A stretch of 64,000 bases of DNA from Zygnema cylindricum. Its lineage: Eukaryota; Streptophyta; Zygnematophyceae; Zygnematales; Zygnemataceae. A program made the position numbers and the translations under genes. Positions 56,355 to 64,000 of this stretch are shown here, piece after piece (positions within the stretch are counted from its first letter, which is position 1; each line of letters opens with the position of its first letter). The stretch is taken from NCBI GenBank assembly GCA_037447655.1, contig JBBHKE010000108.1, positions 82,519 to 146,518 of the forward strand. The letters are read 5' to 3'. Below the pieces are notes generated by a model. That model was given only the letters and a program-made list of their open reading frames with translations. It was not told where the DNA came from and did not search any database.

Positions 56355-58417
56355 GTCACAAGGGCCTTTTTTACCCCTCTCGAGGTACCACCAGTCCGCC
56401 CCTCCTTTAACCGAAGCTCGGTTAGCTTAGTGCACTCTACCATATAGTGCCCAGGTTTCTTACAAAAATGACATAAACCTTTGGGAGCCCTTTGTCCGAA
56501 CTCGTCGGTCTGATTTTTCTGCTCCCTTCCTCCATAGTTTCCGATCGGTTTCCGGAAATCCTTGTTCCTCCAATCGGTCAAAGTTGCCAAGGCTTCGCCA
56601 CTCTTTCCTCCCCTTCAAATCTCAATCGTATTCTCTCGAGCGAGAATCATCCCTACCACTAAGTTCCATATCCACCTTGAGTCCGGCAAGTCCTGCACAC
56701 GGTTGACTATGTTCTCGAACTCATCGGGTAACTTCGTCAGTAAACAGTTAACCTTTTCATTTTCACTAAAATCTTTTCTCGCACTCTCTAGCTCCATGAA
56801 GAGTTTAGCAAGCTCATTGCAAAATCCAACATCTTCCCGCCTTTGTATACATACTCTTTAAATTTCTAATCAGCCAACTGTTGTTGCTGAATCGTACCAC
56901 TTCCGTACATCTCTATGAGAGCCATCCAAAGATCGGATGCCTTTTTTACTTGCAAATGAGGACATGCAAGTCCTTGATTGAGATGGCGTAGGATGAAGTG
57001 CTTTGCCGCAATATTGTTAAAGTCCCAGGTTTTAGTATCATTCTCGTCGTTCCTCTGAAAAGGTGACATAAATGCCGAACCAGTTGCTATTGGTGTGGTC
57101 ATCTCCTTCTCCTTTCCTTTGTCCACCACCTCTCCTTCCTTTGTTTCCTCCGTTGAAAGTGGATCCTCTTTTTTGGTGAATTTGCTTCCTTCAATACCTA
57201 AAGGGATTCCAAGACTTGATGGACGCCCCAACCGTCCACTCAATACCCCCCAAAACCTTTTCTCGCATAGAGCTCCTATCATCATACTTTCGCACTATAT
57301 GAAGCCAGTTCCATTAAAGATTGGTAACCTACAGGGTGGGCCCATAACTTGAAACTCTGAGACCTCCATAAGTCTTCAAAATGGATAGCTTCCAAGAAGC
57401 CTCTAAGACAACCCTGACTCCTTTGTGTTTTAGCAAGAACAACTGCCACCCTGGCAGACAATAACTCTGACCACCTTCACCATTGTAAAGGCAAGACTCC
57501 TTTGAGTTGATAGCAAAAAGAATCTCTGAATTTGCTCCCTTGAGCAGTAAGTTATGGAGGGTCAAAGTTGACCTTTTGTACATAAGCTCTCTGGGAGAGA
57601 GGGTCCTATCTCCTAATTTTTCTAAGTCCTATTTCTCTCGCAGACTATCTACTGATGTACGGAGCCAATCAGATTACACTTGCGTACACAAAAGTACAGC
57701 TGTCGGTGTACTTTCTATACGGACACTGTACGACATGGCCTAAATGTCGACACGTGGTATATTCGGATTCGCTCCCTTAATCCTCGGAGATGCCGCGATC
57801 CAATGTCATTGCGCCACATGTCATCCGATGTGGCGATGACCAAAAACCGTCGAAATCCTCTTCCGCGATCTCGACGTCAATTCCGGTCGTCTGATTAAAA
57901 TCACATTTAATTGTAGCCGTAATAAATACATGCACGGTATTCGTTTCCCTAAAGAAATAAATGCGCGGTATTTGTTTCTTTTCCGTACCGTAATCCGTAC
58001 TTTTACATTATTGGATCGATGTCTCTTGTAAAAGTGTTTCAGTTAAATGAACTATCCTAAGTATTAATGTTTACTTAAATATCAAACCCTATAGTACGTA
58101 TCACTATGTCTATACTTAACGGTTAAGTCTACCGGCTACCGGCTGCTTACTGTCCGGCAGGTACCAGGATCAAATCCTAGGGTAATCACATATTATTTTA
58201 GTAAATAAACCCCTAACAGTAAATAAACTAATATATATATTTCCCGTAAACCTCTGGATAGCCTAGGTATCCATGGCTCTAGCTTCCTCTCCAACTTCTC
58301 AGCGACTGCGACAAGTTTGAGAGTTGGAGAGAGAAGTTAGAGGTAGACTGCCTCGGCTTCTTTCTATATTTCTATTTAGATCTAGAAAATACTTTAAACG
58401 GACCATTAATTTCTACA
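56355..58417 (-). mobile_element. 5' fragment of a copia element: LTR plus gag
   Basis: 5' LTR at 57350-58417 (TGAAACTCTGAGACC...ATTTCTACA on the + strand), then gag read leftward to 56355. The gag start region (MMIGALCEKRFWG) is open for about 140 codons; later there are a stop and a one-base deletion. The zinc knuckle CHFCKKPGHYMVEC is intact. Everything downstream of gag and the 3' LTR are missing; the left end is fused to the G8 exon of copy A. The LTR end at 58417 abuts the G8 exon of copy B. Confidence 0.92.
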
Positions 58418-61400
58418 AATGTCCCCCACTCCTGTCATAATGTGGGCATGAAGACATATCCTAGTGGATTTAAACCACTTCAAGGGACCAATGGGGTGAG
58501 TTTCTCAAAATAATAGAAAAATTGAACCTTTTGTTCGACTGTTGCAACTATATTGTCCCATGGAATTGCTGCTTCTCTGACAAGCTACTGACATTTTTCC
58601 GTGGACTTGATTTTCCAGTCAATCGGTAGCGTATTTGAGGACCTTCTCATATAGAAACACTCTACCCGAGGGTAAGATAGCTAGCATTTATAAGTTTATG
58701 TATTAAAGCAGTTGAAGAAGCTATTGCTGCTGGTTTTTTCCTTTACAAAAAACAAAACTTTGGTGGACTTACTTTTGCTCCATTGATCAGTTTTGCAAAA
58801 TGTTTCTGCATTTTAGCCAATTTCTTACCGTTCCTGGAATATTCGCCGACAATGGAGTAGGAATACTTATTTTTGAAAGTCGAGCTATTCACGTGACACG
58901 CTCTAAATTTGTTGGTCTCGCCACTAATTATAGAAATCCCACTGGTTGTCACACGCCTGAAACCAAAGGGTAGTACTCAAATTGCATGCCTATTTCCGGA
59001 TGCACGTGAGTAAATATTCTTTAACCGCTTTTTTTGAATATTACTTGTTTTGTAAACGACTTATTTGAGGTCTTTTGTTGATTAGCTTATAACATTGTTT
59101 AATCCCGACGTGGTGCTACAGAATGCCCTTACCCGCCAATGTTTCTGGACGTACACACTCCGGATATATGACAGAGCCATACTATGATGTCCAAATTAGC
59201 CATGAAAGAAGAATTACTGGACACACGTTTCCCAATCAAGTTTCATACACAAGGTTTGCGACGCCCTTCGTTGTTTCGAATTCTGAAACAAGTTAGTCTT
59301 ATTGCAAGCTCTGCTCTTACCTGAAATATTTGAACAAAATTAATGGATTGTTTCTCTTTTTCTGGTAATTGTAGGTTTGGCAACTTCAACAGCTCTTGCT
59401 CCAAACCCGCAAAACCAGCAGCCATAATACCCGTGCAAAACCAGCAGCCATAATACCCGTTCGAACAGCAGTACTTGGTTCATCATTTAACCCGCCGAAC
59501 AGCAGTACTTAGTTCATCATTTAACCCGCAATTTAGCTTGAAGGTCAGTTGTTTGCCCCATACACAATCCACACTCCCACTGGAACTAGAGACTCTCGTT
59601 ATGAATTTCAAGCTGTAACACTGTTTCCTTTCAATTTTTCCTTTCAATTGTTTTCTTCTCAAACACGCTTGATGAGATGGCTATTACAAATTTGGCAGAA
59701 TAATGTTCTTTTGTCCTTTTCTTGATATTTCTTTTGTTATTTCTTAAATTTCATGTATTTACCCATGTTCATCGCTTTTGCTAACTGTGAAATTCTTCAA
59801 CTCTCTTAAATCATGGAATTGTGGTTGTGGTTACTATTTCTTTTTTTTTCCAAGGTCTTCAGTTTTTTACTGATAGCCTTCCAACATACTTTTTTCCGCG
59901 AATGGCCAAATATGAGGTGAACTACCCTTCTAGCAAGTATTTTCGCCTGAAAATTATTCATGCATGCTTAACCTAACCAGGTCCAAATAATCACGAAGTA
60001 CTTTGCTAAATGCACCATTTTGTAAGAAGTCTATTCGGTAAAGTGCAAGGCATTTTTATTTGGGGCAATCTTTGGTCATCGCACTTATAAACCTTTTTTC
60101 TATTTGCTTTGGAATGCGCAGCAAATGAACCTGACCACAGACACTGGGGAAGTCTCACAATATATTGTAATGAAAGACCTGGACGGGAGTATTATTGGCA
60201 AACCGGGAGCTATTGTAGCTAACAACCCAGGCCTTATAGCCTCCTCAAACTGTACCTTTTTTCCAAATATGAATGCCTATGGCTGTTATGGAGCTTGCTA
60301 CCGCAGCATTAGGATGGAATACCCTGAACCAGGATTTGAAAACAGCAAAAAATCCACCAATCAACGGGGTGATTTCAGGTGGGTCCATTTCCAGAAGAGT
60401 TTGATGTCGATGATGTAATTCTCGCGGTGAACATTCACAATCTACAAAAAACCCTAAGCATGACCAGTTGCGATAGAATAAAAAGCTATGGAAATTAAAA
60501 ATCGTCTTCGTTTTTGACATAATCAAGCACTCAAAATGTCAAAAAATGACCTAATACTTGTACTCATCTCTTGGCTTCCTCCAGTGCTTTACAAATCACA
60601 CCTGTCAGTGATGGCAAAGCTGATGTGATTGACGGCAACCTCAACGATCCCGCCAGTATGGCCTCATTTCCTACACGTGTATACTTTCTCATCCTCCTAG
60701 CTGGGGAAACATATGATATCGTTGTGGTGCCCCCGAATGGCAACTCTTTCTATCCAACCAAAATAAAGATGGGTTACCATGACGACAAGGCCTCATGCAA
60801 AGCTTCCACCTGGCTCCGATTCCAGCCTCCGTCAATCGCCACCTACCAGTGGTTTATAAACAAAACTTTAAGCAAGGTTATGCCGAGGTAAACTTTTACC
60901 TTGATCTTTGGTCTACCATGTCCCTCACAGACTCGGTCCAGGTAAGACTGCAGGAACCAAACACATCTCCAATATTCATCATCTTCTCATCTTCATCATT
61001 GTTATCGTCTCTCATCTCTCATCTTCATCGAACGTCTCAACTATTTCCATGCAACATTGTATAAGACAGTTACATCAAATTTCAATGTTTGTACATGGTT
61101 TGATGATTTAAAATCTCACAAAATTTTTTGCTGAACTTGAACAGAACTTGCAACGACGCAAACATGGAACCTTTTACAACCGCAGTAGCACAATACGTTT
61201 ACACTTGTGTTAGCAAAGTATCCTTTCTGGATCGAGAATTGCCAGCGTACTTCATCAGTACCTTCACCATTGAGGCACTAGTCGGCTCTCAAAGCTGCAT
61301 GAGCACTCAGTAAGTTCACAAGCATTTACTTACGCAGGCTGTGACATCTCAATCTGTGCCCATGAGTCTGGTTGAGCCATTTTCGTTTTTGCAGATATCG

Positions 61401-63124
61401 TGCCAGAAATTCTTTTCTAGACCTAATTTGTTTCAACTGCTAGCAAATGCCACGGCCTGAAATCATGCCTTTAAGGAGGGATACGCCTTAAACAGGTTCA
61501 AACAGGAAAACAGACTTGAGCAGTATTCATGAGATGCAATTTGAGGCTCCTTATAATCAAGACATGTTCCATAACACTTTTGATGGTTTTTGATGTGATA
61601 TAGGCCGTGCAACATTCTCAGTAACCTCCAAAACGACTGGCTATGGAACGCATCTGGAGGGGAACGTCGCCCTGCATTTTATGAACCGAACGCTAACACC
61701 TCTACCTTTAACAAAAGCAGGGCAGCAGTTTTTGGTTTGAACAATGGTAAGCAAAGTCTACCAGCAAATTGCCACGACATTTTTAAGTGAAGCACAAAAG
61801 CGTGCAGTATATGATGCTTGTTTGGTCATTTGGCATGTCATATACATCAAAGGGGCATGGATGCTGTTCTGCATTAAAACAACAACTGATCTTGGACAAT
61901 AGTTCTTATGTGAAACTGATCAGAGCAGAAAGCTGGATTCTAGAAGCCTGGGTGTTTAAATTCTTTTCCTTCAGTAAGGTCCTGGTCCACCGATGAGCAG
62001 AACACTGCTATTTCTCGAGTCCTGGATTTCGTTCAGCAGCTGGTTTTCTAACATTATGTTTAGTGTGCTTACTATGGTTGTAGTCAATTTGGGACTAAAG
62101 ACATTCTTGCCCAAACCATCACTAGCGTTGATCACATATTATTTCGGTAAAACCTTCCCATTGAAAGATACGAGATGTTTTTCATCACTGTTTGTTCAAC
62201 TCTTTGTTGAGGACGCCATAGTTCTTTACCTCAATGGCAAAGAGCTTCTACGCTCCAATATGCCGACTAGAGCAGTCAACAAAAGCACTCTCGTATGTCA
62301 AACTCCATCGTTTTTGCATCGAAAGTTTTGCACTATTTAGCACTCATTCAAGAATATTATAACACACACCTAACATTTTTCGGATTGACTTGACTTTCCA
62401 CCATCTCATGTACCAATTCCTCATCCCTATGGTTAAATTTACCTATCTTAATGCAATTTCTCCACCCGTTGTCTTCTATTACAAAGATTTTGAACATTCT
62501 ATGCGGATTTTGGTGTGGCTTTTGACAGGTTGTGGTCAAAAAGTATGCATGGATGGTATGGCAAAATTTCACCATTCCCCTGCCTGACCCTGAAAGCACT
62601 TACGGCCTAGTGGACGGGAACAATACTGTGGCAACGGAGGTCCATGTTTTCGGCCTAGTGGACGGGAACAATACTGTGGCAACGGAGGTCCATGTCTACA
62701 ACAGAGGCGCAAAACGAGTGTTATTTGACATGCAGATCGTCGGGAACCAGAAGTACGTCTTGCCACAAACTGCACGCTGGTTCTTATTTAATTGTTTACA
62801 ACCTATTCTAACATGATCTATTTATGTCAACATGCCATATAAGTGCTTAGGTGGTAGCCAGGAGTCTCTACAAAAAGAGAAGCCCTATTAAATTGAGTAG
62901 TTGTTAATTAATTCTCACAGTAATGCACTTTCAAGCAGCAATCACAATTTGGTTGAATTCAATTCTGGCATGATGGTTTAAGGTGGGTGTTCGCAGTGTT
63001 TCATACAAAGAACAGCGATGCAAGCTCAGCTGACCTTTTTTACCATTACGACAAGTAACATTCTTTACCTTTCTGTGATTGATTTTGCAGAATCGAGTGC
63101 ACGGGAGGAACCCCACAAGTGTAA
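58418..63124 (+). CDS. G8/beta-helix gene, copy B and C-terminal exons (open)
   Basis: Exons: 58418-58495 (cut at its 5' end by the LTR), microexon 58655-58671, 58817-58969, 59122-59253, 59375-59432, 60122-60378, 60585-60887, 61145-61309, 61604-61746, 61975-62042, 62101-62292, 62529-62752 and 63091-63124 (TAA). All borders are GT-AG and all phases agree, giving 607 codons without a stop. Beta-helix part: KDLDGSIIGKPGAIVANNPG, TFFPNMNAYGC, FYPTKIKMGYHDD. The C-terminal part has TYYFGKTFPL, IVLYLNGKELLRSNMPT and LVDGNNTVATEVHV, the signature of a beta-sandwich domain common in bacterial and planctomycete secreted proteins (family pattern YLNG...RSNMP...G.N..A.EVH). Probably extracellular. Whether it is transcribed is unknown, because its first exon is truncated by the LTR. 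Confidence 0.78.
62603..62698 (+). repeat. 48-bp coding tandem duplication
   Basis: Units 62603-62650 and 62651-62698 differ only in the last bases. They duplicate the 16-residue segment GLVDGNNTVATEVHVF/Y in frame. The duplicated segment is the conserved EVH strand of the C-terminal domain, which occurs once in the family. Confidence 0.95.
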
Positions 63125-64000
63125 ACCCTCCAGCGACAAATGAACTGCCAGCTGCATTTTCATCCAACAGAAAAAGCCGCAAGATTTCGGTTCAAGTTTT
63201 CTGCTTATCATAAAGCTACTCGGAGCTGGCGATGGCGCTTTATCTGGCTCATAGGAATAGTTTTGAATTCTCAATATGTGTCAACTGCCATGTGTGAACA
63301 TAGTTTGCAGCACAAAGCATGCGCCTTCTGCAAACGATATCACGCTGTTCACACATGGCCGTTGCTGGAGCTACTTTGCAGCTTAGTAGGCGCGAAGGAA
63401 CTACACCGTGTATCGCTACGCTAATAGCGATACACGTTGTAGCTCATGGCTTAGCACTATACTATAAGAAGTTGATTTTTTATCTTAGAAAATGTGATTG
63501 ATTAAAAAAGAAAATGCTTTCTATTCATTTAATTATTCTGCTTGATTTTCATTTACTTATTCTGCTATTTATTCATTTATGTATTTTTTCATATAGGCGT
63601 TGTATTCATATTAGAAAGCATAGTGTATTAGATCACCTAGAGCTTCTTTAGAGTTGCATTCGCCAAGCTTTGCTAATAGTAGTTTTACAATTTTCCATGC
63701 GTTAGGAAGGGTCATCTGTTATTTCATTCATTCTTTTTGACAGAGATATTTAGATATGTTTAGGATTAGTGGAGGTTAACTTTTCATAAAGAGAATGTTG
63801 TTTCTAAAATTCATGTTTAATTAATGGATTATTTGGTATGGCGTGGCTATTATTATCTGAATATTCTTTTGTCATACCAAAACAAAAACAAAAAAAAGTG
63901 AATGTCTGAAAAACGGAGCCATCCTCTTACCAAAGTAAGGCACAAATGAGCGTAGAGAGGACATGTGCATACTTTGGTCATAGGAAGATGAGGAATTGAT
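63125..64000. other. Downstream flank of the G8 gene
   Basis: Contains a near-perfect stem-loop at 63401-63442 (17-bp arms, one mismatch, 8-nt loop) and AT-rich sequence after 63460. No further gene recognised. Repeated TTATTCTGCTTGATTTTCATTTA-like units occur at 63520-63580. Confidence 0.5.

Noticed and set aside
1-64000. CRISPR arrays, operons or prokaryotic defence systems
   Set aside because: The window is intron-rich eukaryotic sequence; no regularly spaced repeats or compact operons are present.

Overview
This is eukaryotic nuclear DNA: spliced genes with GT-AG introns, many transposons, and two 10-N scaffold gaps (12270-12279, 26841-26850). The AP-2 mu and NOP58 proteins read as plant-like, and there is a probable nuclear gene for the chloroplast NDH subunit NdhN. 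A G8-domain gene, not usual for seed plants, points to a streptophyte lineage such as a charophyte-type alga or early land plant. That placement is inference.

Layout. (1) 1.1-8.0 kb, + strand: the last nine exons of the AP-2 mu (AP2M) gene; the 5' part lies upstream of the window. (2) 7.4-9.0 kb and 12.5-14.1 kb: a diverged 1.6 kb duplication carrying the AP2M terminal exon. Between the copies lie a polypurine tract, a hAT-type MITE and a gap. (3) 14.1-15.2 kb: a TIR element with a 44-nt palindrome. (4) 17.0-24.1 kb, - strand: a complete ten-exon NOP58 gene (575 aa). (5) 24.8-29.2 kb: several MITEs, gap 2, and the first exon of probable ndhN. (6) 29.4-42.4 kb: LTRs and a degraded BED/DUF659/hAT transposase gene split by a full-length Ty1/copia element (34327-40785, TSD TTATC). 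(7) 43.6-63.1 kb, + strand: a large secreted-type G8/beta-helix gene (PKHD1L1/CEMIP-like). It is interrupted by a deletion-derived copia element, solo LTRs and a TIR element, and part of it is tandemly duplicated. Copy A (53.9-56.4 kb) is dead. Copy B and the downstream exons (58.4-63.1 kb) form one continuous phase-consistent reading frame ending in a beta-sandwich domain of the type with the YLNG/RSNMP motif.

The most unexpected signals are these. First, all four flanks of the two N gaps carry exact mirror copies (reversed but not complemented) of neighbouring sequence, 25 to 269 nt long. This is almost certainly an assembly or gap-filling artefact, and it creates a false stop in ndhN. Second, the LTR family (ten LTRs in 30 kb) carries a tRNA-like module with A-box and B-box similarity, antisense to the retrotransposon. 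Third, the G8 gene shows a 17-nt microexon, a tract of apparent gene conversion, and small coding tandem duplications.

Exon coordinates were worked out by hand from homology, splice dinucleotides and phase. No alignments or searches could be run.
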